DNA from: Streptomyces laurentii
GTDB lineage: Bacteria > Actinomycetota > Actinomycetes > Streptomycetales > Streptomycetaceae
Length of the DNA stretch: 64,000 bases
Assembly (NCBI GenBank): GCA_002355495.1
Contig: AP017424.1
Location: forward strand, 6,017,501-6,081,500
Direction: 5' to 3'
Positions within the stretch are counted from its first letter, which is position 1, and each line of letters begins with the position of its first letter. Shown one piece after another: positions 55,701-62,605 of the stretch. The position numbers were made by a program, and so were the translations under genes. The notes under the pieces are model-generated. The model saw only the letters and a program-made list of their open reading frames with translations, searched no databases and was not told where the DNA came from.

Positions 55701-56248
55701 ACACCCCCGGCATCCGGCGCCTCGTCGGCTATGTCGTCGCCGCACCGGGGGAGCGGGTCAGCCCGGCGGCCCTGCGGGAGCGGGTCGGCGCGGTGCTGCC
55801 GGACTACATGGTCCCGGCCGCCGTGGTCGAGCTGGACGCCTGGCCGGTCACCCCGAGCGGCAAGCTCGACCGGAACGCCCTGCCCGCCCCGGACTTCAGC
55901 GCCGCCGCGACCGGGCGCGCCCCGCGCGGCGAGGCGGAGGAGCTGTTCTGCGCGCTCTTCCAGGAAGTGCTCCAGGTCGACCGGGCGGGCGCGGACAGCA
56001 GCTTCTTCGACCTGGGCGGCGACTCCATCACGTCCATCCAGCTCGTCACCCGGGCGCGCAGGGCCGGGTACGAGATCGCCCCGCGCGATGTGTTCGCCGG
56101 CCGCACCGTGGCCGGTCTGGCCGCGCTGGCGAAGCAGCTCGACTCCGAGGCCAGGCAGCCCGCCGCCGCCCCCGACGAGCCCTTGGTCGCCCTGGACCAG
56201 GACGAGCTGGACGAGTTCACCGCGGAGTGGGACGACGACTCCGCCTGA
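49778..56248 (+). CDS. NRPS3: C-A-T-C-A-T
   Basis: 2156-residue synthetase. Domains: C (5-440, NHHILVDGWS), A1 (466-975), T (about 1016), C (1085-1520, HHHILLDGWS), A2 (1544-2040), T (about 2082). Codes by eye: A1 DASDAGLVDK, whose two extra Asp suggest a basic side chain but do not match a code I know; A2 DAWLVGAVMK, one residue from a leucine code and almost the same as NRPS2 A1. A1 is unusual: PKAVAVEH where PKG is normal, FDASWSQLLW instead of FDxSVWE, and YGPAE instead of YGPTE. GTG 49778 lies in the NRPS2 stop with GGAGA upstream. The acidic tail LDQDELDEFTAEW suggests hand-over to NRPS1. No thioesterase domain is present. Confidence 0.92.
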   Translation: MKQTSLEAVLPLSPLQEGMLFHALYDTEGVDFYNMQTPLELAGALDAHAMKRACGQLLERHSGLRAGFLQRRSGQAVQAVARAVEVPWEESDLSGFGESEQRARLTRLLAADRERRFDLARPPLVRFTLVRLGAERHVLVITNHHILVDGWSLPIVLRDVFRLYRRARGDAGLPDLEAVAPFSDYLGWLGAQDRADAERAWAEALEGLAEPTLVAPAAAAGTPGRQQRVIADLPAELTAALSTAGRQRGLTLNTVVQGTWALLLASLTGRDDIVFGATVAGRPPQIPGVDHMVGLLINTVPARLRIDPVEPLSAMLARLQDQQARLGGYHYLGLADIHRTTGHTELFDTTVAFESFPIDPLAASKAIPGMAISIVEATGHDAHEGTHYPLSLAVYPGDELRLELNHRQDLFDTEAATALLGRLRLLLEGFVSAPDTPAGRVDLLTEEERRRTLYTWNDTAREVPDATLPDVFEAQVRATPEATALVGGGQALTFGALNARANRLARLLAARGAGPDTLVALALPRTADTVVAILAVLKAGAAYLPIDPEYPAARITALLADTDPVLLVTTDVVAAGLPDGGPDRLSLDALADRLDGGAGAPSDADLTDADRTAPLLPAHLAYTISTSGSTGTPKAVAVEHRALVNMFHSHRDRFFAPESEAAGGRRMRVALTNALVFDASWSQLLWMTGGHELHLVDDETRKDPHALTAYVTERRIDVLDTTPSFARTLLAAGLLAAGSHRPTTLALGGEAVGDDLWDELRATEGLNGYNLYGPAECTVDAMLCRTGDSERPAIGRPAHNTRVYLLDDRLRLVPAGTDGELYIAGAGLARGYLGRPGLSAERFVADPFGGPGARMYRTGDLGRRLPDGTMVFAGRADDQVKIRGFRVEPGEIEAVCAADPAVARAAVVAREDQPGVKRLVAYVVPADASADIAGLPGRLAGALPAHMVPAAVVTMPELPLTINGKLDRRALPAPEFAGTAGGRAPKDDRERLLCELFAEVLHVERVGADDSFFDLGGDSILSLQLVSRLRKAGLVLTPKDVFTHRTVAALATTATATAEAEPSFVPPEGPLVTLGAEERAELERDYPGHLDVLPLTPLQQGMHFHALLAEDGVDVYNTQRPLQLAGELAPGVLRTACEALLARHDNLRAAFVRPAGGAAVQVVPAAVALPWTDLDLTGLDEETQRDRVAALLAEDRVRRFDLAEPPLVRVTLVKLADDRHLFLLTHHHILLDGWSLPLMFRDLFELYANGGASASLPAVTPYRHHLGWLASLDGTGEQLWKDALAGLDGPTLVAPGADAAAAVVPDLVAHRLGADETRALTAAARAHGLTLNTVLQYAWAVALGRLTGRRDVVFGATVAGRAPQLPGAESVVGMLMNTIAVRVRWEPGQPLSGVLARLQDEQAALGEAHHVSLAAVQQSAGHGELFDTVLGFENTPVDRAAVQEQVPGLRISVDDTAAPGATHYPLSLVVVPGECLSLELNYRGDLFTHDEADRLLAVVGRVLDALVATPDLPTGRIGLLSAPELDRLVAEPNREADARAATPATFPELFARQVAARPDAPAVTGPGGTLSYAELDARANRLARVLVSHGAGPERLVVVAMPRSTDSVVSIVAALKAGAAYLPLDVSYPADRIAFMLRDAAPHLVLTTREAAEGLPAQEDGPTRLYVDELTVPESTSDADLTDADRTGPLRPASAAYVIYTSGSTGTPKGVLVTHGGLASMTAAQAEGLGVKPLGKVLLYASPSFDASVWELCTALLTGSCAVVVPTGELLPGQPLVDTVARYGVNCLLLPPSSLAVVPEGGLPEGVTLVVGGEACAPDLVARWSAGRRMVNAYGPTESTVMATMSAPLAGRTAPPMGRPVAGSRVYVLDETLRPVPPGVPGELHIAGVGLARGYLGRAALTAQRFVADPYGAPGTRMYRTGDLARWTADGQLEYLGRSDEQVKVRGFRIEPGEVEAALTADASVERSVVVAREDTPGIRRLVGYVVAAPGERVSPAALRERVGAVLPDYMVPAAVVELDAWPVTPSGKLDRNALPAPDFSAAATGRAPRGEAEELFCALFQEVLQVDRAGADSSFFDLGGDSITSIQLVTRARRAGYEIAPRDVFAGRTVAGLAALAKQLDSEARQPAAAPDEPLVALDQDELDEFTAEWDDDSA

Positions 56249-56408
56249 GACCTCCCCGGCGCGCCCGTGCGCGCCGGGGACCACGCCCGACGACGACCCG
56301 GCAGGGACCCTGCTCGGCCGGGTCCGAGGGCGGCACCACCCGCGGCCGATGGGGCCGCAACAGGACCGGACCCGACCGGCCCCGGCCGACCAGAGAGAGG
56401 ACACGACG

Positions 56409-56624
56409 ATGGCGAATCCGTTCGACCACGAGGAGGGGACCTTCATGGTCCTTGTCAACGACGAGGGGCAGCACTCGCTGTGGCCGTCCTTCGCCGAGGT
56501 CCCGGCCGGCTGGACGACCGCGCTGGGCGACTCCGACCGGGCTTCCGCGCTCGCGTACATCGAGGCCAACTGGACCGACATGCGCCCCAAGAGCCTGGTC
56601 GCCGCCTCCGAGGGGAGCGCCTGA
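56409..56624 (+). CDS. MbtH-family protein (second copy)
   Basis: 71 residues, nearly identical to the copy at 31330 (same NPFDxEEGTF start, NDEGQHSLWPSFAEVPAGW, and WTDMRPKSL). ATG 56409 follows GAGAGAGGA. Its stop shares one base with the next start. The gap of 160 bp after NRPS3 has no gene. Two such copies, each downstream of an NRPS gene, suggest an internal duplication of an NRPS-mbtH unit. Confidence 0.95.
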   Translation: MANPFDHEEGTFMVLVNDEGQHSLWPSFAEVPAGWTTALGDSDRASALAYIEANWTDMRPKSLVAASEGSA

Positions 56625-57646
56625 TGACCGTCCTGGAGAGCGTCGCCGCGTACACCCTCACCGGCCGCGAGGCCGCCGAGCTCGGGGAAGGGCTCGCCTC
56701 ACTGCGCGACAGCGCGGGCGACCCGTCGTTCCCCGACTTCTACGACCACTCCTGGCAGGCCGTCGAGGTCCTGCCGGCCGGGCTGCGCGCCTTCCTGGAG
56801 GACTTCCGGCGCACCGAGCAGTCCGCCGCCTGCCTGGTCCACGGCTTCTCCGTGGACGACGAGGCCCTGGGCGCGACCCCCGCGCACTGGAGCGAGGCGA
56901 TCACCATAAAGAACGCCCTCGACCAGGAATTGGCCCTCGCCCTGTGCGGGATGGTGCTCGGCGAGCCCTTCGCCTGGGCCACCCTCCAGCAGGGGCGGCT
57001 CGTGCAGAACGTCCTGCCGATCGCGGGCGACGAGGAGAACCAGAGCGGCTACGGCAGCGAATCGCTCCTGGAGTTCCACACCGAGGACGGCTTCCACCCT
57101 CAGCGCTGCGACTACCTGATGCTGCTCGGCCTGCGCAACCACGACCGGGTGCCGACCATCGTCGCCTCCGTCCGCGACATCCGGCTCTCCGACGAGGACC
57201 GCGACATCCTCGCCTCCGAGAGCTTTCACATCCTGCCCGACACCGAGCACATCCGGCAGCTGGAGGCGTGGGACCCGGACCACCCAGCGCTCGCCGAGGC
57301 CCGCCGGATGCTGGAGCGGCCGGTACCCAGCGCCGTCCTGCTCGGCGACCGGCTCAGCCCGTACCTGCGCATCGACCGGCCCTTCATGCGCTGCGTGGAC
57401 GACGACCCCCGGGCCGTCGCCGCCCTGGACCGGCTCATGGAGGAGCTGGAGCGGGTCCAGCAGGACGTGGTCGTGGAGCAGGGCTCCCTGCTCGTCGTGG
57501 ACAACTACCTGGCCGCGCACGGCCGCCGCTCGTTCCGGGCCCGCTACGACGGCACCGACCGCTGGCTGAAGAAGCAGCTGGTCAGCCGCAACCTGCGGCG
57601 CGGTCTGAACACGTCCACCACCGACAGCCACCGGGTGATCCTGTGA
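56624..57646 (+). CDS. Fe(II)/2-oxoglutarate amino-acid hydroxylase (VioC/AsnO-like)
   Basis: 340-residue clavaminate-synthase-like oxygenase. Iron ligands can be placed: His152 and Glu154 in LLEFHTEDGFHP (H-x-E variant of H-x-D) and His299 in NYLAAHGRRSF, with a following Arg for 2-oxoglutarate (RRSFRARY). The segment CDYLMLLGLRN matches VioC, AsnO and related enzymes that hydroxylate the beta carbon of free Arg, Asn or similar amino acids. It is translationally coupled to MbtH and to an SDR (GTGA). It probably makes a beta-hydroxy amino acid for one of the adenylation domains, or acts on a carrier-bound residue. Confidence 0.87.
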   Translation: MTVLESVAAYTLTGREAAELGEGLASLRDSAGDPSFPDFYDHSWQAVEVLPAGLRAFLEDFRRTEQSAACLVHGFSVDDEALGATPAHWSEAITIKNALDQELALALCGMVLGEPFAWATLQQGRLVQNVLPIAGDEENQSGYGSESLLEFHTEDGFHPQRCDYLMLLGLRNHDRVPTIVASVRDIRLSDEDRDILASESFHILPDTEHIRQLEAWDPDHPALAEARRMLERPVPSAVLLGDRLSPYLRIDRPFMRCVDDDPRAVAALDRLMEELERVQQDVVVEQGSLLVVDNYLAAHGRRSFRARYDGTDRWLKKQLVSRNLRRGLNTSTTDSHRVIL

Positions 57647-58389
57647 CCGGGGGCCGTACGGTCGTCGTCTCCGGCGCGTCCAGCGGCATCGGCCGCGCCG
57701 TCGCCGCCCGCTTCGCGCTGGACGGCGACCACGTCGTCAACCTGGACGTGGCGAAGCCGGACGGCGAGGTCCCCGGCGTCCGGTGGATCGACGTGGACGT
57801 GGCCGACTGGGACGCGGTGGGCGAGGCCGTCGCCGCCGTGCGTGAGTCCACCGGTCGGCTCGACGTGGTCATCGCCAACGCCGGGATCAGCATCCGCCAC
57901 GGCGTCCTCGAACTCACCGAGGCCGAGGCGCGCAGGACCCTCGACGTCAACCTCATGGGCGTCCTGGCGCTGTGGCGGCACGCCGCCGGGCATATGGTCC
58001 GCCAGGGCCACGGCGTGCTGCTCGCCACCGCGTCCGTCAACGGCTCGCGCGGTTACCCGCTCTACGCGGACTACAACGCCTCCAAGGCCGGGGTCGCCTC
58101 GCTCTGCCAGACCTTCGCCATGGAGCTGAGCCCGGTCGTCCGGACCGCGTGCGTCACCCCGGGGGCGGTGCTCACACCGATGCAGGAGGCGGAGTACACC
58201 CCGGCCATGCTGGACGAGGTCAACGCCCGTATCCCGGCGCGGCGGCACGCCCTGCCGGAGGAGATCGCCGCCGCCTTCCACTATCTGGCGTCCGACGGGG
58301 CCCGGTTCATCACCGGCCAGGAACTCGTCGTGGACGGCGGCGAGACCGCGGGCGCGACGACCGCCTTCTTCCCGGGCCACACCGGATAG
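57643..58389 (+). CDS. Short-chain dehydrogenase/reductase
   Basis: 248-residue classical SDR: TVVVSGASSGIGRAVAARF (TGxxxGIG type), NAGISIRHG, and the YNASK active site with upstream Ser (TASVNGSRG). GTG 57643 overlaps the oxygenase stop by 4 bases. In this place it may oxidise the beta-hydroxyl made by the oxygenase or act on the acyl chain as a ketoreductase. The cluster has two ketosynthases and no other obvious ketoreductase, so the second option deserves weight. Confidence 0.85.
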   Translation: MTGGRTVVVSGASSGIGRAVAARFALDGDHVVNLDVAKPDGEVPGVRWIDVDVADWDAVGEAVAAVRESTGRLDVVIANAGISIRHGVLELTEAEARRTLDVNLMGVLALWRHAAGHMVRQGHGVLLATASVNGSRGYPLYADYNASKAGVASLCQTFAMELSPVVRTACVTPGAVLTPMQEAEYTPAMLDEVNARIPARRHALPEEIAAAFHYLASDGARFITGQELVVDGGETAGATTAFFPGHTG

Positions 58390-58458
58390 CCACGCGCCGG
58401 ACCCTCACGTCCGGCGCCCCCGGCGCCCCACGACCACGACCGCAGAAATGGAACGATC

Positions 58459-59703
58459 ATGACCGAGCGCCCCGTGTTCGACCCGGCGCACCTCGACACG
58501 GCCGACCTGTCCGATCCCCGGCTGCACGCCACGTACGACCTGCGCGAGCTGTGGAGCCACCTGCGGACCGAGTCCCCGGTGCACTGGCACCCGCCGGCCG
58601 GACAGACCGACGGCTTCTGGGTGCTGACCCGATACGAGGACGTCGCCGCCGTCTACAAGAGCAGCCGCACCTTCACCTCCGAGCGCGGCAACGTGCTCGA
58701 CACCCTCCTGCACGGCGGGGACTCCGCCGCGGGCCGGATGCTCGCCGTCACCGACGGCCGCACGCACTCCGCGCTCCGGGGCGTGCTCAGCAAGCCATTC
58801 TCACCGCGCTCGCTGGACGTCGTCGTGGACAGCGTGCGGCGCTCGACGCGCGAGCTGATCCGGCAGGCCGTGGAGCGCGGCAGCTGCGACTTCGCGACCG
58901 ACGTCGCCGCGCACATCCCGCTCGCCGCCATCTGCGACCTGCTCGGCGTCCCGCCGAAGGACCGCGGCCTGATCATCGAGCTGACCTCCTCGGCGCTCTC
59001 CTCCACCGACGGCGCCCCCACCCAGGAGGGCACCTGGTCCTCCCGCAACGACCTGCTGCTCTACTTCTCCGAACTGGCCCAGTCACGGCGCGAGAAGCCG
59101 TACGACGACGTGGTCAGCCTGCTCGTCAGCAAGGAGGTCGACGGGCGCCCGCTGACCCACGAGGAGATCATCTTCAACTGCTACAGCATCATCATGGGCG
59201 GCCACGAGACCACCCGGCTCGCCATGATCGGCGGCTTCCGCGCCCTGGTCGACCACCCGGAGCAGTGGCGGGCGCTGTGCGCGGACGAGGTCCCGGTGGC
59301 CCAGGCCGTCGAGGAGATCCTGCGCTGGACCACGCCCGCCCTGCACAGCGGCCGCACCGCCACCCAGGACACCTTCCTCGGCGGGCAGTTCATCGAGGAG
59401 GGCGACGTCGTCACCGTCTGGAACGCCTCCGCCAACTTCGACGAGACGGTCTTCCCCGACCCCTACCGCTTCGACCTGGCCCGCACCCCGAACAAGCACC
59501 TGAGCTTCGCCCACGGGGCGCACTTCTGCATCGGCGCCTACCTGGCCCGGGCCGAACTCTCCGCCGTGGTCGAGGGCCTGCGCGAGTACGCCTCCGAGCT
59601 GGCGGTCACCGGCGAGGAGAGCCGGGTCTACTCGAACTTCCTCAACGGCCTCGCGAGCCTCCCCGTCACCCTGACGCCTCAGAGCCTGTCGGATGACCTC
59701 TGA
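58459..59703 (+). CDS. Cytochrome P450
   Basis: 414-residue bacterial P450. The I-helix is IIMGGHETTRLAMIGG, ExxR is EEILRW, and the heme cysteine is in SFAHGAHFCIGAYLAR (Cys357). Related enzymes hydroxylate amino acids bound to NRPS carriers (for example the skyllamycin type). The last six codons (after TPQ) and the stop come from a MITE-like element that starts at 59682, so the native C-terminus may have been replaced. ATG 58459 is 69 bases after the SDR stop. Confidence 0.9.
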   Translation: MTERPVFDPAHLDTADLSDPRLHATYDLRELWSHLRTESPVHWHPPAGQTDGFWVLTRYEDVAAVYKSSRTFTSERGNVLDTLLHGGDSAAGRMLAVTDGRTHSALRGVLSKPFSPRSLDVVVDSVRRSTRELIRQAVERGSCDFATDVAAHIPLAAICDLLGVPPKDRGLIIELTSSALSSTDGAPTQEGTWSSRNDLLLYFSELAQSRREKPYDDVVSLLVSKEVDGRPLTHEEIIFNCYSIIMGGHETTRLAMIGGFRALVDHPEQWRALCADEVPVAQAVEEILRWTTPALHSGRTATQDTFLGGQFIEEGDVVTVWNASANFDETVFPDPYRFDLARTPNKHLSFAHGAHFCIGAYLARAELSAVVEGLREYASELAVTGEESRVYSNFLNGLASLPVTLTPQSLSDDL

Positions 59704-59844
59704 TCGGGCGGCCACGCCCTGGCACGCACGCTTCCGGCGTTGCCGAAATACCCTGGTAGCTCCGCTACAAGGGCATCCCGGCGCCTTGGAATCGCACGCA
59801 CCATGCCGCGTCCGCTCTCCGACCCAAGGCCACCCGACAGGCTC
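59682..59844. mobile_element. 163-bp MITE-like element with TCA target duplication
   Basis: Terminal inverted repeats GAGCCTGTCGG at 59682-59692 and CCGACAGGCTC at 59834-59844 (15 of 17 positions when extended) are flanked by TCA on both sides (59679-59681, 59845-59847). A 3-bp TNA duplication fits IS1031-type IS5 elements. An internal hairpin (GTAGC TCC GCTAC, 59756-59768, extended by CCCT/AGGG) may act as terminator for the convergent P450 and PPTase genes. The right TCA is the PPTase stop codon read on the minus strand. Confidence 0.75.
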
Positions 59845-60561
59845 TCAGCCCGCCGCCCTGACCTCCGCCTGAACAGCCTTCGCCCCCGGCCCCGTACCGC
59901 CGTCCGGTACCGGGGCCGGCACGGCGAGGCCCACCCGCAGCAGCCCGCGCCCGGCCGCCCAGGCCCCCCGCAGCAGCTCCGGGAACGGCGGCCCGCCCGG
60001 CACCCGCGCGGTGAACGTGCCGTCCGCCGACAGGGACACCTCCGCGTCCAGGAACCCCAGCGGCAGCCCGGTCAGCGGATGCCACGCCTTGTACACGGCC
60101 TCCTTCACGCAGAACACCAGCCGGTCCCACGCCACCGGCATCCCGGCCCGCTCCAGCTCCGCGACGGCCTCCCGCTCCCCGGCGCCGAGCACCCGCCCGG
60201 CCACCCCGTGCGGCAGCGGCGCGTCCGGCTCCGCGTCGATCCCGACCGCCCGGAACGCCCCGGCCGGAGCGACGGCGGCGGCCCGGTAGCCCACGCAGTG
60301 CGTCAGACTGCCCACCAGGCCCTCCGGCCACGTCGGCCCGTCCCATCCCTTCCGTACCAGCGGCGCGGGCTCCCGGCCCAGCTGCCGCATGGCCTCGCGG
60401 GCGCAGCCCCGTACGGTCGTGAACTCGCGCCGCCGTTCCTCGACCACGTCCGCGATCAGCGCCTCCTCCTCCGGAAAAAGGCGGATCCCGGCCGCGTCCC
60501 CGGTGTCACCGAAGGACTCGACCAGGATCACCCCGGCGGGCAGCAGCCCGGCGGTCGTCAC
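59845..60561 (-). CDS. 4'-Phosphopantetheinyl transferase (EntD/Sfp type)
   Basis: 238-residue enzyme that converts apo to holo carrier domains by transfer of phosphopantetheine from CoA. Motifs: GSLTHCVGYRAAAVA (P2), VGIDAEPD (Mg-binding), and FCVKEAVYKAW (P3). GTG 60561 overlaps the stop of the upstream membrane protein gene (GTGA). It should prime the carriers of this cluster. The stop codon coincides with the target duplication of the MITE, so insertion was just outside the gene. Confidence 0.92.
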   Translation of the reverse strand: MTTAGLLPAGVILVESFGDTGDAAGIRLFPEEEALIADVVEERRREFTTVRGCAREAMRQLGREPAPLVRKGWDGPTWPEGLVGSLTHCVGYRAAAVAPAGAFRAVGIDAEPDAPLPHGVAGRVLGAGEREAVAELERAGMPVAWDRLVFCVKEAVYKAWHPLTGLPLGFLDAEVSLSADGTFTARVPGGPPFPELLRGAWAAGRGLLRVGLAVPAPVPDGGTGPGAKAVQAEVRAAG

Positions 60562-61136
60562 TCCGAGGTCCGGAGACCGGCGGCCGGGGCGGCCGACTCC
60601 CGTACCGGCAGGGCGGAGTCCTTCGCCCGCAGGCCCAGGAAGTACTGCTGGACGAGCAGCGTCACACCCATGCCCAGCCACAGCGCGTTGACGTTGATCG
60701 GTTCACCGGTCGTCACATGGGCGATCGCGCCCACCACGAGCCGCGCCGCGATCGTCGCCAGCCACAGCCACATCGTGCCCATGCCGCCCTTGCGGATCAC
60801 CTTGCCCGCGGTGGTCCGCCACATCGGCATCGACCGGGCGCGCAGCGCGCCGAACACCACCGAGATGGCGAGCGCGAGCACCAGGAAGCCGATCCCGCCC
60901 GTCGTCGCCTCGCTCGGGCCCGGCGGCACACAGCCCCGCGCCACGAGCAGCGCGCACCAGATGTACATCCGGGGCCGCACCTCCCGCGCAGTGAACTGGG
61001 TGATCAGCACCCCCACCGTGATCCCCACGACGAGAACGGTGTTGAACACCACGGCGAAGTCGCCGCTCCCGTCGGCATGGAACGCCGCGAGCTGCGCGGT
61101 GGGGGCGACGGAGCTGAGGGCCAGCAGGCTGAGCAT
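60558..61136 (-). CDS. Small multi-pass membrane protein (DUF1453/CcdC-like)
   Basis: 192 residues with about five hydrophobic segments. RARSMPMWRTTAGKVIRKGG is the recognisable stretch and resembles the CcdC/DUF1453 family, whose function is poorly defined. ATG 61136 follows AAGGGA. It lies in a minus-strand operon between a type II thioesterase and a PPTase. A role in resistance or export is possible but unsupported. Confidence 0.7.
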   Translation of the reverse strand: MLSLLALSSVAPTAQLAAFHADGSGDFAVVFNTVLVVGITVGVLITQFTAREVRPRMYIWCALLVARGCVPPGPSEATTGGIGFLVLALAISVVFGALRARSMPMWRTTAGKVIRKGGMGTMWLWLATIAARLVVGAIAHVTTGEPINVNALWLGMGVTLLVQQYFLGLRAKDSALPVRESAAPAAGLRTSE

Positions 61137-61172
61137 GGGCGTTCCCTTGGGAGTTGGGGGGTGAGATACGGG

Positions 61173-61934
61173 TTACGCGGTGCGAGCGAGGGCGTCCGTC
61201 AGGGCGGCGACCATCGTGGCGGGGTCGGTGTGGGGGAAGTGGTGACCGCCGGGCAGCAGCGTGAGCGAGAAGGCGGCCCCGGCGCAGTGCCGCCACTCGG
61301 GCAGCCCGTCGGCGCGCGTCACCTCGTCGTGGGCGCCGCCGAACACGTGCAACGGGCCGGGCAGCACGTCCGGCCCGGCGAGCAGATAGCTCTCCGCGAA
61401 CCGGAGGTCGGTGCGCATGGGGCGCATGATCTGGGCCAGGAACTCCGGGAATGCGAGGAGCTCTTCGGGCAGCCCGCCGTTGCGGAGCAGCCAGTCGAGC
61501 AGCTCCTCGTCGGATGCCAGGGACATGGTCGCCGGGGGCGGGGTGTGCGGGGCCCGGAAGCCGGAGACGAGGGTGGCGACCGGGGCGGGCAGCCCCCGCG
61601 CCGCGATCCGGCGGCTCAGCTCGTAGACCAGCGCCCCGCCGAAGCTGTGCCCGAACAGGGCGTACGGCATGGTGAATTCGGGCTCAAGTCCGGCCAGCAG
61701 CCGTTCGGCCAGCTCGTCGAAGTCGTCCGGCATCGGCTCGTCCTGCCGCGTGCCCCGGCCCGGCAGCTCCACGGGGGCCAGCTCGATGCCCGGCGGGATG
61801 TGCCGCCGCCACCCCGCGAACGCCCCGGCGCCCGCGCCCGCCTGCGGTACGCAGATCAGCCGGGTGTGCGCGGTGCCGACGGCGAGCCGGCCGGAGACCC
61901 AGCGTTCGTCCTGCGGCCGTGCCGTCACACTCAT
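61173..61934 (-). CDS. Type II thioesterase (second)
   Basis: 253-residue alpha/beta hydrolase with RLICVPQAGAGAGAFAGW, the nucleophile motif LFGHSFGGALVYEL (Ser about residue 96), and LPGGHHFP with the catalytic His. It begins at ATG 61934 with AGAGGTGG upstream. It heads the minus-strand operon with DUF1453 and PPTase genes. As no thioesterase domain is fused to the NRPSs, one of the two type II enzymes might release the product besides proofreading. Confidence 0.88.
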   Translation of the reverse strand: MSVTARPQDERWVSGRLAVGTAHTRLICVPQAGAGAGAFAGWRRHIPPGIELAPVELPGRGTRQDEPMPDDFDELAERLLAGLEPEFTMPYALFGHSFGGALVYELSRRIAARGLPAPVATLVSGFRAPHTPPPATMSLASDEELLDWLLRNGGLPEELLAFPEFLAQIMRPMRTDLRFAESYLLAGPDVLPGPLHVFGGAHDEVTRADGLPEWRHCAGAAFSLTLLPGGHHFPHTDPATMVAALTDALARTA

Positions 61935-62179
61935 CTGGTCCACCTCTGCTGTCCGTCTCGATCGGACAGCATTGTGGCAGCGGCCCATACGCCCTCTCCA
62001 GGCGACGACACCGGCACACGGCAGGCAACTGGGCCGTCCACCGGAAGTCAGGATTCCGTACGGAGTTGCCGCGCCCTTGCCGGAGTTGTTGCCTGGAGTC
62101 CGGGTGATCACTACCCGGAACATGGGCCCGGCGTATCCGTACCGGTGTCCGGCACGGCACCCGAACGTGGAGAAGTCCC

Positions 62180-62530
62180 ATGACTGACAGCAGCACCGTG
62201 ATCGACTCCGGCTCGGTGGAGGAGCTGGTGAGCAGGCTCGTGCTGCTCGTCGCCCCCCAGAAGAACGAGGACAGCCGGCCCGAGCAGCGCCTCATCTCCG
62301 AGCTGGGCTACCACTCGCTGGCCCTGGCCGAACTCGCCTTCACCTTGGAGGACCTGTTCGGGCTCGACCCGCTCCCGCCGGAGAAGGCGATGTCGCTGGA
62401 GAGCGTCGGCGACGTCACCGGGCTCATCGCCGCCGAACTGGAAGGCGGCGCCGGGCACCTGCCGAACGACGACGACATCCAGCTGATCTTCGCCCGCTAC
62501 GGCGTCGAGTGGGCGCCCCAGGCCGCGTAA
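62180..62530 (+). CDS. Acyl carrier protein-like
   Basis: 116-residue stand-alone carrier with the modification site in SELGYHSLALAELAFTLEDL (Ser46) and a C-terminal extension of about 30 residues ending in an acidic NDDDIQLIFARYG segment. ATG 62180 has GGAGAAG 5-6 bases upstream. It is the last gene of the cluster on the plus strand and diverges from the thioesterase operon. It may be the acyl carrier for the fatty acyl-AMP ligase. GYHSL differs from the NSL of the other carrier, so they likely serve different partners. Confidence 0.82.
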   Translation: MTDSSTVIDSGSVEELVSRLVLLVAPQKNEDSRPEQRLISELGYHSLALAELAFTLEDLFGLDPLPPEKAMSLESVGDVTGLIAAELEGGAGHLPNDDDIQLIFARYGVEWAPQAA

Positions 62531-62556
62531 GGCGCTCCGCCACCCCCCCCGGAACG

Positions 62557-62594
62557 GCCGCATGCCGTGTTGTCCCCCGCACGCGGCATGCGGC
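62557..62594 (+). terminator. Inverted repeat after the carrier protein gene
   Basis: GCCGCATGCCG (62557-62567) and CGGCATGCGGC (62584-62594) form an 11-bp stem with a 16-base loop, 26 bases after the carrier gene stop and just before the transposase 3' end. Confidence 0.6.
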
Positions 62595-62605
62595 TTCGCC
62601 GGGGA

